A stretch of 36,893 nucleotides of DNA from Caulochytrium protostelioides (Eukaryota; Chytridiomycota; Caulochytriomycetes; Caulochytriales; Caulochytriaceae), in NCBI GenBank assembly GCA_003615045.1, contig ML014291.1:1-36893 (forward strand), in the 5' to 3' direction. Position numbers and translations under genes: made by a program. A model generated the notes under the pieces. The model was given only the letters and a program-made list of their open reading frames with translations. It was not told where the DNA came from and did not search any database. Position 1 is the first letter of the stretch, and each line of letters begins with the position of its first letter. Shown piece after piece: positions 1 to 10,210 of the stretch.

Positions 1-126
1 TGAACTAACATACCGAAGATGCATAGTCATCTTTCGCTCCAGACGCCGTCAAGGTTGGGCGAAAAACGGAACAAAAAGTAATGTAGCGTGAAACCCCCAA
101 AACACCAACAACATCAAAAGCTCCCT

Positions 127-138
127 TAGCTCAACCGG
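127..138 (+). promoter_or_regulatory. RNA polymerase III A box of tRNA-Ile
   Basis: TAGCTCAACCGG fits the TRGCNNARYNGG A-box consensus inside the D arm. With the B box it would recruit TFIIIC. Confidence 0.8.
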
Positions 139-170
139 TAGAGCGTGGTGCTAATAACGCCAAGGTCACA

Positions 171-181
171 GGTTCGATCCC
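171..181 (+). promoter_or_regulatory. RNA polymerase III B box of tRNA-Ile
   Basis: GGTTCGATCCC fits the GGTTCGANNCC B-box consensus in the T arm. Confidence 0.8.
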
Positions 182-197
182 TGTAGGGAGCACTATC

Positions 198-202
198 TTT
201 TT
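198..202 (+). terminator. Pol III terminator of tRNA-Ile
   Basis: A run of five T residues begins six bases after the mature tRNA 3' end, matching the usual Pol III stop signal. Confidence 0.7.
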
Positions 203-274
203 CCATGCACATCTTGCGCTGGAACGGTACTCTGTGTTGGCTTTGTCGCTTTTTGCCACTTTGTTGACGAGATG

Positions 275-325
275 GATGCACCTTGTCTCTAGATGCACTT
301 TGCCTCTGGATGCACCCTGTCCGTT
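275..325. repeat. Imperfect 17-bp tandem repeat, three copies
   Basis: Units at 275-291, 292-308 and 309-325 all start GATGCAC and share a pyrimidine-rich second half, with a few substitutions per copy. Confidence 0.8.
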
Positions 326-1223
326 CAGAATTCGCCGACCACTACGATACGGTAGCACTGAGCGTAAGCCTTGTACGTCCGAGATGCTGCAATGGAGACC
401 TCGTCCCTACCTCTGGGGGCAAGGGAAGTATCATAAAAGGCCTCCTCGGGCTTGTTCTCCGTGGCTGACCGGTACGAGAGGATAGCAAACGCACGCCTCC
501 CTACAGCCGCAGGCACTGGTGGGACTAAAGCGCGTCTACAGGTACGCAGTCCGCTGAATCTCCTACCTGTCTTGCCAAACCTGTGGGAATACCTAGTGCG
601 CCGTCAGCGCCTGTCCAGAGTTGACCTCCCACAGCTGCCGCCGCAGCTCCTTCGGATCGCGCTGCCATCTCTGTCTGCTTTTGGCTGATGTGGAATTGTT
701 ATAGTCCTTTGGTTAACCTGCAATTGTCGACTTAGGTGTCGGCCCCCTTCACGATCATGAAGATAATGTTGACAGTTTGTACCTTAAGAAGTCGCTCCAA
801 AGGACACAGTGCTCAACCAAGGGACTCTTGATCATCCGAACGGTCGCCTGGGCAGACACGGCGTCGGTGGTTTTCTTGTTTTGCTAAAATTGCACGCACA
901 CCCGTCGCTGTTCACGCTGTGAGTGAACCCCCGGTTCTTGCCTCTCAACTTACGTAAGGGGGCAGTGGCCGCCATGCTCTGCAGGCATAACCTTAAAGAT
1001 CGTGCTTGTAGTCTGACTACAGCAGGGATGTATACATAGGTATAGCAAGCATGTGTCCAAGGCAATGAGATGAATGTCCCTTTGAACCACCGGCACGACG
1101 ATGACAGCCGGCAGCTCAGTTGTCTCCAGGTACCGCGACACGAGGAAAGCGTGGTGCACCACTGCTCCGGAAGCTCTACCGCTCGTACTTGATTCGCCGT
1201 CTTTGCAGCTATCTGTGCACACT

Positions 1224-1306
1224 TGCTGCTGCTGTTGCTACTACTACTACTGCTGCTGCTGCTACTGCTGCTGCTGCTGCCGATGATGATGATGATGACG
1301 ATGATG
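1224..1306. repeat. Compound trinucleotide microsatellite (TGC/TAC then GAT)
   Basis: About 55 bases of TGC units interrupted by TAC/TTG triplets change at about 1281 into GAT units with one GAC. It produces artificial poly-Leu, poly-Ala/Thr or poly-Met/Asp frames, none of which looks like a real gene. Confidence 0.9.
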
Positions 1307-1316
1307 CTATGGCGTC

Positions 1317-1346
1317 ATTTATTTGGAGAAAATTTATTTGGAGAAA
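1317..1346. repeat. Perfect 15-bp tandem duplication
   Basis: ATTTATTTGGAGAAA occurs twice without a gap at 1317-1331 and 1332-1346. It is A/T-rich in a GC-rich neighbourhood. Confidence 0.85.
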
Positions 1347-1563
1347 AACCACCGGTAGCGCCTACACGCAGCAGGCCAGGCGGTGTCGCACCCCTCCTCA
1401 TCCGCCGCGCACACGTGTCTCATCGCTTGGGCGCCTGCTTCGCCGTGCCACACCCGGACTCAGACCCTGGCTCGATCCGTGCTGCTTCCTTGAGGACAAG
1501 GGGAGGATTGAGGGGTTGGTTCACCGTGGGGTGGACTTCCAAATTAGATCCATTACATCTCCA

Positions 1564-4071
1564 TTACATATAGAGGTCCCAGGGAAGTATGTGACTCGGG
1601 GGGTTGGCGCTCGCTGCCGATGCGGCAGCAGCCTGAAACTGCGCCCATGAGGCCGACATCGGGAGCGTGTGCGCCGTGGCCGTGTCACCGCGAGAACCAG
1701 GTGTCGACACAACGCCTTTGTCCGTTTTCCCGTAAGCGAGGAGGGCCGCCGCCGACTTGAAGCCGGCGGAGGAGGATTTCGCCTTTTTGTTGGAAGCGTT
1801 GCGTTTCTTGTCGCTGTCGATGGCGGTGGCGCGGACGCGCGTACTCGCATCGTCACCGCCAGTGCCATGGCCCGGTGGCGCGACGGGAGGGGTGATCACT
1901 GGACCCATGGTGACACCGAATGGGTCACTGACCGGCAGAAGATAGCGCTGATTGGTGCTAGCGGCGGCCGGCGGCGGCGTGGACCCAGCTGGAGCGTGGG
2001 CAGCGTGGTTCTCGCCGTTCACGTTTATCCCCGTCGACTCTGCCGAGGACCCCCCCGTCAAGAGCAGGGTACTCCACTCCGAAAACATGGCGTGATTGTC
2101 AGCCCAAAACGGCATGGTGCTTTCCGACGCGCTCGGCGTGCTGCCGAGAGGCAGCGGATGCGTCAAGGGCGGCGAGACGCTGGCACACGTCATGCTGAGG
2201 GAGTTGGGGGACATGATGGCGCCGAGGAGCGGGAAGGCCATGGCGTGGCTGTCCGACCACGGGTGCCCCGGGGCGGTAAAAGGCGCGGCGCTGAGGGACG
2301 TAGGGATGGGCTCGGCCGCCCCGTGCGGCGCAGACGATGTGTGGACGGCGTGCAGTGAGTGTTCGAGCGACGACGGCGCGACGTCCATGCCGGACGGCGG
2401 GGATGTGGGTGGCGACAGGCGTGACGGAAGGCAGGTCGGCCCGATGTCCTCCATGGAATCGAGCAAGGAGGACGGCGCGTGGGTATCCTGTAGGGTGCCG
2501 ATTGCGACGGCTGCGGGGAACATGATTTGCTCCGGCGACGAAAGGAACGCCTGCAAAACCGGGTCAGCCGATCCGCACGATGATGGCGACAGCGGCAGCT
2601 GCTTGGGCGGCGAGAGGTAGTTCTCCAGGCACGGGAACAGGGGCGCCGGAAGAACGGCCAGGTTCGGCGGGAGCGAGGCGTCGGGGCCCTGGTTGACGAC
2701 GGCGGGGGTGCCGGCGAACATGTCCGAGAAGCCTGTGGGTGATGCGAGTGGCGCCAGGCCGAGCCCGAGGTCCAGAGGCATGGTCATGTCCAAGTTCATG
2801 CCCATGCCCATACCGAGGGCAGATTCGAGTGGTATCCGGGGGCACGCGGGGGTGGCCACATCGTGGTGTGATGCCGGTTCGGACACGGCGCTCGCGGAGA
2901 TACCTGATGCGAGGTTCGAGGCATCAAACGCGGGGGGAGTGGCATCCCGCATCAGAGTCAGCGACTCGGGCCCCGTGTCCGCGCTGGTCGCATTGGCCGC
3001 CGTTATCAATGCCATGCTGGCCGGCAGCATGGTAGAGCTGTTGGTCCCGGGGACCGCGGTCGAGGCGCTGGTCGTGGCGCTCGTCGTGATGCTGGTCGTA
3101 GCAGTCGTGGAATCAAGGTCGAGGTCAGCAGCCTTACGCTTGTGAGTCATCTCGACCGTCACGGGACTCGATGCCAAAGACCGGTCCGTCAGATCCATGT
3201 CGTCCATGTCGAGGTCCGGATCAGTCGATGCGGCGGCGAGCTCACGGCTTGCCTGAGCCTCGGCTTCCAGACTCATCCGCAGCTGATCGGCGCTCTTGCG
3301 CTGCGCCCATCGTTCCATCTCGCGGAGGCGTGCCGCACGTCGCGCCAGGCTCCGCTTGTTCTGAAACCACACAGAGACGGTCTTGAAGGACAAACCCTGC
3401 TCCTCTGCGAGCCGCTCGCGTACTTTGACGGGCGGGAACGTGTTTACGGCATAGAGCGATGCCAGCGCGTGCAGCTGCTCGGGCGTGACGCGGCGGCGCT
3501 TCATGGGGGTCGCTGCCGCTAGAGCCACCTGCTCTTCTTCCTGCTGCTGCTGCTGTCGCTGCTGCTTTGGCGACGGACTCTTCCGCCGCTTGGATTTCGC
3601 CAGGCTGATTGCGGGCGTGGTGGCGGCAGATGTCGTGGCCGCGGGTGGGCTCACGACCGTCGTTGCGTCGTCCTTTTCACCGGACTCGCGTTTCACGACG
3701 AGGGAATCGACGACCGGACGCGAGGGCGCCGGGCTCGGTGTCGGTGTTGGTGCCGGTGTCAGGATCGGGCACGTCACTCGCGATGGCGGGAGGACGCCCG
3801 CGCCGTCCGGCATGGGCTCGCCGACCACGGCGCCCATCGGCTTCGCCAGGAAACTCAGGTTGGACGACGAGGTGGGCGTCATGGGAGACATCAGGCCCAT
3901 GCATGGGAAGAGGGCCGTGGTGGCCACCGGCGCCGCGACCGCAGGGCCAGTCATGTCGCGCGGCGACGCGGCGGGGGTGTGCGCCAGGGCGTGGGCATCG
4001 GGATAGACCGAGGGCCACATCGTGGCGACGTGGGTCCCCATCGCCGCCGAGGAAGGCAGGGATTGTGTCAT
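1564..4071 (-). CDS. Homeodomain transcription factor
   Basis: An 835-residue protein read without introns. A single homeodomain lies at about residues 190-250. It opens with a basic arm (KRRRVTPEQL) and ends with the recognition helix VWFQNKR, which keeps the invariant Trp48, Phe49, Asn51 and Arg53 of the fold. This predicts a sequence-specific nuclear DNA-binding regulator. A basic stretch (KSKRRKS) and a poly-Gln/Glu tract precede it and may serve as a nuclear localisation signal and spacer. The rest is low-complexity Ser/Thr/Ala/Pro/Met-rich sequence without another domain, typical of disordered activation regions. The first ATG is at 4071; the four codons above it begin with TTG, so the shorter start is preferred. 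No TALE three-residue loop insertion is visible. The target genes and orthology (developmental or mating-type) cannot be read from the sequence. Confidence 0.88.
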   Translation of the reverse strand: MTQSLPSSAAMGTHVATMWPSVYPDAHALAHTPAASPRDMTGPAVAAPVATTALFPCMGLMSPMTPTSSSNLSFLAKPMGAVVGEPMPDGAGVLPPSRVTCPILTPAPTPTPSPAPSRPVVDSLVVKRESGEKDDATTVVSPPAATTSAATTPAISLAKSKRRKSPSPKQQRQQQQQEEEQVALAAATPMKRRRVTPEQLHALASLYAVNTFPPVKVRERLAEEQGLSFKTVSVWFQNKRSLARRAARLREMERWAQRKSADQLRMSLEAEAQASRELAAASTDPDLDMDDMDLTDRSLASSPVTVEMTHKRKAADLDLDSTTATTSITTSATTSASTAVPGTNSSTMLPASMALITAANATSADTGPESLTLMRDATPPAFDASNLASGISASAVSEPASHHDVATPACPRIPLESALGMGMGMNLDMTMPLDLGLGLAPLASPTGFSDMFAGTPAVVNQGPDASLPPNLAVLPAPLFPCLENYLSPPKQLPLSPSSCGSADPVLQAFLSSPEQIMFPAAVAIGTLQDTHAPSSLLDSMEDIGPTCLPSRLSPPTSPPSGMDVAPSSLEHSLHAVHTSSAPHGAAEPIPTSLSAAPFTAPGHPWSDSHAMAFPLLGAIMSPNSLSMTCASVSPPLTHPLPLGSTPSASESTMPFWADNHAMFSEWSTLLLTGGSSAESTGINVNGENHAAHAPAGSTPPPAAASTNQRYLLPVSDPFGVTMGPVITPPVAPPGHGTGGDDASTRVRATAIDSDKKRNASNKKAKSSSAGFKSAAALLAYGKTDKGVVSTPGSRGDTATAHTLPMSASWAQFQAAAASAASANPPSHILPWDLYM

Positions 4072-5167
4072 GCTGTAGAGCAAAAAAGAACAAGAGCCAG
4101 ATCGGGCGAGGTATGAGGGTATGAAGGGAAGGGCGCGAATGCGAGGGTTCCGCGAATGATCGGAAGTGCGCTTAGTCGTGGGCGCGTTCGCCGGAGGGCT
4201 GAGTCAGAGTCAGAGTCAGAGGCGCGGACGCCACGTGGAAAGGAAAGAAGGGATAGGAAAGTAGGGGAAGCGGGGGCGGAGTATCAACAGAATAGGCCAC
4301 AGTAATAGAGGAAAAAAAAAAAGAAAAAGAAACAAAACGAAATTGAAGAGAACGGCAAAAGTGGGAGGTCATGCAAGGGAAGGGAGGAAACTGTCGCGTC
4401 GGTTCGAGGTATTCAGAAGGAAGACATATCCCGCAGATGACAAAAAGGCAACCGAAGAGCAGAAATGCCAAGGCCGTCCGAGCGAAAGAGAGCCGCAGGC
4501 GCAGCCTAGTGGTCGCGTTCGTCGGTGCAGGAGATGGAAGCAGGGGTGGGGGTGACGCAACAAAGCAGGAAGAGCACGCAGGGTGGGTTGTCCCCGGGAT
4601 CCTGACGGCGACCCCGCGGCCGTCACGGGTATCCCACCATCCTGGCGGGCCTATTCACGGACGGAGTCCGCCGCTCCCCTGATCTTGCGCCCCCTTCTCG
4701 CGGTGACGCCCTGGCCTCGAGCGATGCGCGGCTCTTATAGGCGCCGACTGGGAGGGCGCATGGCGATGGCTCTGGGGGGGCGTGCGACGGCTGATCGCGC
4801 GTGATGATGGCACGGCGCCAGCGACGGCGCGTGCTGCACAGGGCGCCACGGCGCGCCCGCCCTCCACCACGGGCGCGTGGTGGCGCGGACACCCTCGAAC
4901 CCGGTGGACGCTTAGCGCGGACGGAGGGCGTGCGTGGGTCGACGCCCACCGCCCGCCCGCCGGTGGCTGCGCCGCGAACAGGCTCGCGGATGCATGTGCC
5001 GTCACGGCTCTCGCTCCCCTGCGGGCACCGCCGCTGCCACCACCACCGCCGCCGCCCCCGCGTCGCCCGGCCCGCGAGAGCCTTGGCCCAGCCGGAGCCA
5101 GGGCCAGGCAGGGGCCATGCGGTGGTGGGCCTGCTTCGCTCCCCCCGCACGAGTGAGCAAGCGTGCG

Positions 5168-5185
5168 TTGCAGGCGCGCCTGCAA
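5168..5185. repeat. Perfect 18-bp palindrome
   Basis: TTGCAGGCGCGCCTGCAA is identical to its reverse complement. It is followed two bases later by a 14-bp tandem duplication. Confidence 0.85.
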
Positions 5186-5186
5186 T

Positions 5187-5214
5187 CGCTATCCTGCGAC
5201 CGCTATCCTGCGAC
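5187..5214. repeat. Perfect 14-bp tandem duplication
   Basis: CGCTATCCTGCGAC occurs at 5187-5200 and again at 5201-5214. Confidence 0.85.
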
Positions 5215-6050
5215 ATCAATCAGAAAAGTTTGTCTCGCTCTTGTCTTGTCATGCTGCGCCAAGCCGTCCTGTGCCGCGCCGTGCCGATGCCGCCCGAGCG
5301 ATGCCGCCAGAGCGATGCCGCCGGGCCGATGCCGACGGAGCGGCCTGGGCGATGTTGGTGTCGTGGCGAACGCTGTGGGGCAGTCCGCCGGCCGAGGTTG
5401 CGCAAGGCCAGACGAGGCCCGCGCGGGCTTCTGGCGGCTGCGAAGGCCCCTCTCCCGCTCCCCTCTCCCGGCGCATGGGGCCGGGGACACCCGGGATTCC
5501 GGCGCTCAGAGACCCAGACGCGCGGGCGGGTATGCCAGCGCGCCTCGGGAACGGGCCGTGCCGTGCCGTGCGGCCGGGGGGTCCCGCGTCGCCCGGCCGC
5601 GGTCGCCCGGCCGCATCCACGCCGCCCCGCGTGGCGGGCGGCCATGACGAGGTGCGCAGGCCGCGCCATTGTGCGGTGATAAGCGGCCGCGAGCTTCGCC
5701 GCCGCCGTCGTCGTGGCCGCCAGGGTGCCGACCCGCCTTCACGCCCTTGGGCCTGCCTCATGGCCGTAGGGCTGACTCGCAGGGAGGCGCTTCGCCCTCC
5801 CCTTCTCCTTCGTCCGCGCCCACGCCGCGTCGCCGCTGCTTTCGGGGGTGCTGGCCACCGCGCGAAGGGGGCCACTCATGGCGACCTTGACGCCCGCAAA
5901 GCCCGATCACGGCGCATCCCCTCTCCCCACGCCATCCAGGGGCCGTGCGAGGGCCCGCGCACAACGCCGATATCCAAGCCAACCAGGGCTTGGGTGGGCG
6001 GGGCACATCGTCCGGTCGAGCCGCCTCCCGGTCGTTCCTCGCGCCGAGCC

Positions 6051-6087
6051 CATGCATGCATGCATGCAGGCAGGCAGGCATGCATGC
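6051..6087. repeat. CATG/CAGG tetranucleotide repeat with palindromic core
   Basis: Units of CATG change to CAGG and back to CATG. GCATGC units are self-complementary, so the tract can fold on itself. It lies in the gene-free region. Confidence 0.8.
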
Positions 6088-8347
6088 GAGCGAACGGTGC
6101 AGACCGTGCCGGACACGACCGTGCCGGCGGCGGCCGAGGGCCCCGGCGGAGGGACCCTGCGGCCGCACCAACCCACGGGGCGTGTAGCACGCGCGGTCAC
6201 GGTGGTCGTGCCGACGTTCCGGCCGAGCCTCGCGTCATCGTCTCCGATGCCGCGACGTGGGCCCGTCCCGTCCCGCCGTGCCCGGTCAGCCCGTCGACGG
6301 CCCGTTCGGGGGAGTGGCGAAGTCCGGCGAGGCCTCGGCCGCCTCGAGCGAGGAACGCGAGGCGCCCCAGGATGACTTGGCACATGCCGTCTGCCATGAC
6401 TTGGCAACGCCGGACACGCTACGGCAAAGCATGGGTCCGCACGGGGCCAACGAGAGGGGATGGGGAAGGAAGATGGTACGGCAGCACGGGATGCTGTTTT
6501 TCTCTTTTCCTTTCTTTTTCTTTTCTTTTTTTTTTGTTGCTGCGCACGGGTGCGCGCGCACAAACGCCCGGGGGCGCCGGCCGACTGTGCCTGTGTTTGA
6601 AGGCGGATGATCGCCGAAGGCCACATAATGCTGCCGCCGTCGGCGCTGGCGCTTGGGTGGCTTGGGCTGGCGCAAGGAAAGCTGGGAAGGGAACGAAGAG
6701 GCGGGCGGTTGCGACACGCAGCCGCGCCTCGCGGCCTTCAGCCTGGAACGCCACAGTGGCGTGAGATGAGGGCCTGCCTGCTTCACAATGGCCAGCGTGA
6801 CCCCGACACCCGGCCCCGAGCGCTTCGGATGCGTTCCCTCATTGCCGACGGCCTTCGCCAGCAGGATCGGATGAGGACACGAGCGGGCGACGACAGTATG
6901 CACGGGCAGGCCATGCCTTCCTGGCGGGCCCTTGCATCGCGGTCTTCCTGGCGTCGCGGCCTCCTTTGAGCCCAGAAGGATCCCGACGAGCCGCCGGTAA
7001 CGTCTTCTCCACCGCTCCTCATGCGCTGGCTCTCGCGTGCGGCGCGTGGCGAGGCTGCTCGCCGCGCTCTCTCAGATTGCGGTGCAGCGATGCCGTCGTG
7101 AGCGTAGTCTGCGGTGCGGTGCGGGATGGTGTGCTACGCGATGGTGTGCTGCGCGGTGCCGACGCCGCATGGGCGCGCTGCTGACCGAACGAGCGGGCGC
7201 CGCGGCTTCCACCTCGGAGAGCCCGGTCGCGCATCCCAGCGGAAAGGGGGGGAGGCAAGGCAGGCGGCGTGGCCAAAGCCAGCCGAACCGCCGCCATGGA
7301 CCCCAACCGCGGAGGGGTGGCCGCCGCCGCCGGTATGCTCGATGCTGTGGGCGCCCAGGCCGCCTTGGCGCGACACGCGCTGACGACGTTCCCGTTCGAC
7401 GTTCGACGTTCTTCGGCTGCTGTGACGGCCGCCGACGCCACGCCATACGACGGGAAGACGGCAGGACCCGATATGGAGGGCGCCGCGGCGAGACGCAATG
7501 CGACGCCCTTCCACGCGCCCCCGAGGCGATGCCGCTGCCAGGCGGGCCCGCGAGGCGTGATCGACCGAAGCGGATCGAGTGGAGCCGGAGGAGATCAGCC
7601 TAGGTCGTCGAAGGAGGAGACCCAGGAGGGTGGGATGCTCATTCGTTGCTGAGACCGCTCGCGGCATGACCCGGACGGGAGGCCGAGGCCTCGTGCCGAC
7701 ACGGGCATCGAGCCGGGCGGCATCGGGGAGGCTGGGCACGATGACGCGGATCCGAGCCTTCTCCCGAGCGTGCCCGACCCCGATCGCGCGAGCCCAGAGA
7801 ACGCGGGGCCATGCAGCAGCGGCCACCCTGCCATCCCGCTGCCCATGCCCTGTCTGGTTCAGAAGGGTGATGCAGGCTGTCTCTTCGCCATGCTGTCTGG
7901 CCACATGCCATCATGTCGCCTTGCATGTTCCGCCACATGCCATCGGCCCCCTCGCCAAGGATGGTGGTGCCATTCAGGACGCGGGGGCATCACAAACAAT
8001 GGATGTGGCCACGTCTTCTCGGGTCGGTTGCTGACCCGCCTGCGGCTTGCTGCCTGGTGTGATGGCTGCAACGGATCGAAGGCCGATCAGCCGCAGCGCC
8101 ATCGAAACCAAGGCGACGGGCTTTGTTCCCTGCGCGCCACGCATATGCCACCACCTTTGGGCGTCCACACCCCCACACACCTCCACCCTCACCCGAATCA
8201 CCCACATCCACATCCACACACGCCTAACAAACGCGCCACAGAACGCCATCGTCGCGCCACAATAGGGCCGACGAGACGACGCGTGCGTGCTCTCCATGCC
8301 GGTATGGGCTTCCTCGTTGTGGCGCCCAGGGCATGTACCGATCAAGC

Positions 8348-8394
8348 ATCCATTCATTCATCCTTTCATTGATCCATCGATCCATCGATCCATC
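8348..8394. repeat. ATTC-type repeats followed by three 8-bp GATCCATC units
   Basis: Degenerate CATT/CATC tetranucleotides at 8348-8370 precede three exact copies of GATCCATC at 8371-8394. Confidence 0.8.
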
Positions 8395-8928
8395 CATGCA
8401 CGACCTCTCTTCTCAGCCCATGAAGGGCCATCAAAGGCACACGCGGTCCGCACAACGCGGAGGGGCAGGATGAGGAGGCTTTGAGCCTTGCGGGACAGGA
8501 CGGCAGGGAGGCGGCGGTCGATACGACCTCAACGATAGCGCAAGCCCGAGGGTGATGCGTGGGCGCCATCCTGAAGGACCGTGGTGCGCCGTGGTGCGGC
8601 CGTGGCCTCCGTCGCATCTGCCGGCGGGCACGGCTGGGCCATGGCACCTTGGACCGCGACGGTGTCGGCGGCAGCCGCGCATACGACGACGCCCGGGCCG
8701 GGATCGGGCCGCCAAGGCGCCGTATCGCGTGATCGAACGTCGCCGTCCGCATGTCTCCGTCGCCCGACGCTGCCGCCGATTTAGTGCACGCGCCCGACGG
8801 CCGGACGCCCCGCCGTCTGCCGCGCTGCCATCGCGGGAGCCTCCTGCGGCCGCATCATGCCGGTCCCCCCACGCCACCCCGCGCAAGAAAGAGGAGACGG
8901 GCACGCGTGATGGCGCGTGGAGCGGCAG

Positions 8929-8958
8929 GACGCCGACGCCGACGCCGACGCCGACGCC
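8929..8958. repeat. (GACGCC)5 hexanucleotide microsatellite
   Basis: Five exact GACGCC units. The same hexamer, in rotated reverse-complement form, occurs five times inside the neighbouring derlin-like gene at 10177-10206. Confidence 0.9.
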
Positions 8959-9000
8959 CGAGACGCCACGGGGCGGCGCGAGAAAAAGAAGATACATGAT

Positions 9001-10176
9001 TCATTCAACATTCGGAGAGGCCATGCGGATCGCGCGGCGGTACACGGCATCCATGACGCCCGCGACGGAAGCCGGTTCACGGGCGCGCGCCGCCGCAGCG
9101 TCATCGTGGGGGTAGCGGGTCTTGGCGGGAGCCGGCAGCGGGATGCCGGCCAGGCCGCTGAGGAAGCGGGCGGCGCGGCAGACGCCGTCGCTGACCCAGC
9201 CGTCGACGCGCTCGCCGCTGCGTCGTCGCAGGTTGAGGGCCGAAGCGGCAAATACAGCGGCGACGGCGCCCTTGGTCATGGTGCCGAGCCCGCCCCAGCT
9301 GCCGCCGCGGCCCGCGAAGAGGGTCAACAGCAGCGGCAGCAGGATCGGGGGCACGGGGATGGTCGAGAAAAAGAGCACAAACGGGCGGTCGTCCAGCATC
9401 GCCCACAGCCAGCGCATCGCATGCTCAAGCGTCGGGTAGAGCGCATACGGATAGAGGATATAGCGCGTCACGGGCATCGACGCGGCGGCGGTCGCGTTGG
9501 CGGCGGCGGCGGCGGGCACGGCGACGCCGCGGAGGGCGAGCGCGGCGGGCCGCGGGCGGCCCTGGAGGGCGATTTCGAGGGCGACAATGACGCCGGCGCT
9601 GATGAGCTGCGCGCGGAGCAGCGGGTTGTTCATCCAGCGGCGCCAGAAGGGCGCCGTCCGCTCGGCCTCGCGCTGGGCGGCGGCGGCGCGCGGGTGCGTG
9701 GCGGCGGCGAGCGCCTCCTCGTCGGCGCGGTCGGCGCGGAGCCGGGCCTCGAGCGGCGCCTGCCAGTAGATGAGGCCCATCACGCGGCACAGGAGGTCCC
9801 AGAGGCTGTCGCCGAGCACGAGGAAGGCGGCGAGCGGGCGGTGGGCATGCGCGAGCCAGGCCTGGAGCCCTGCGCGGCGCGTGAGCGTGAGCAGGCCCGG
9901 GTGGAACAGCAGACTCCGCAGCCGGAGCAGGCCCGTGAGGTGCGCCACGTAGAGCGTGCACCCGGCCGCGATATGGGTCGCCGTGAGCGGCGCGGCGCGC
10001 ACGAGCATGCCCCACTGCGTCCGGACGGACCGCGACAGCGTGCCGAGCACGGGGCCGAGCGGCGAGGGGCCGCCCGGGCCGCCACGGGCCGCCCCCGCTG
10101 TCCCGCTGATGCCGCCGGCGCCGGCGGCAGCGGCATACGCGGCGCCGCGGCCGGCGGGATGCATGCGCCGGTCAAA

Positions 10177-10210
<34 letters not shown>

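Larger units (their letters stand above)
120..192 (+). tRNA. tRNA-Ile (anticodon AAT), intronless
   Basis: Complete cloverleaf. The 7-bp acceptor stem pairs 120-126 with 185-191, and the discriminator base is A192. The D stem is 129-132 with 141-144. The anticodon stem is 146-150 with 158-162 and includes one G-T pair. The 7-base loop 151-157 carries AAT at 153-155. The variable loop is five bases. The T stem is 168-172 with 180-184, closing a TTCGATC loop. AAT, with A34 normally edited to inosine, is the standard eukaryotic isoacceptor for Ile ATT/ATC codons. No CCA is encoded and no intron is present, as expected for a nuclear gene. Confidence 0.95.
203..1563. other. Spacer without a recognisable gene
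   Basis: Short frames here (up to about 176 codons) are driven by the repeat tracts and show no domain. The region holds a 17-bp triplicate, a trinucleotide microsatellite and a 15-bp tandem duplication, listed separately. Part near 1563 is probably 3' UTR of the homeodomain gene on the minus strand. Confidence 0.6.
4072..9000. other. About 4.9 kb GC-rich region with no recognisable gene
   Basis: Many overlapping open frames exist on both strands, the longest 533 codons on the plus strand. All are rich in Arg/Ala/Pro/Gly, have no domain, hydrophobic core or conserved motif, and mutually overlap, which is what GC-rich non-coding DNA gives. Just upstream of the homeodomain gene is an A-rich tract at about 4310-4340, plus three TCAGAG units at about 4203-4220. 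Imperfect repeats of a GATGCCG-containing unit lie at about 5281-5340, and a pyrimidine tract at about 6495-6540. An unrecognised non-coding RNA or a fast-evolving gene cannot be excluded. Confidence 0.55.

Noticed and set aside
4880-4900. CTCGAACC, a possible minus-strand tRNA T-arm
   Set aside because: The flanking bases do not pair into a five-base T stem, and no acceptor or anticodon stem can be drawn.
4623-5219. 198-codon minus-strand frame upstream of the homeodomain gene
   Set aside because: Arg/Ala-rich GC-driven frame overlapping others on both strands; no domain.
5163-6764. 533-codon plus-strand open frame in the gene-free region
   Set aside because: The composition is Arg/Ala/Pro/Gly-rich throughout with no domain, and equally long frames overlap it on the other strand. 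It reads through a microsatellite and a pyrimidine tract.
8929-8958. Hexamer arrays as a CRISPR or telomere repeat
   Set aside because: Units are contiguous six-base repeats without spacers, unlike CRISPR, and do not match telomere motifs.
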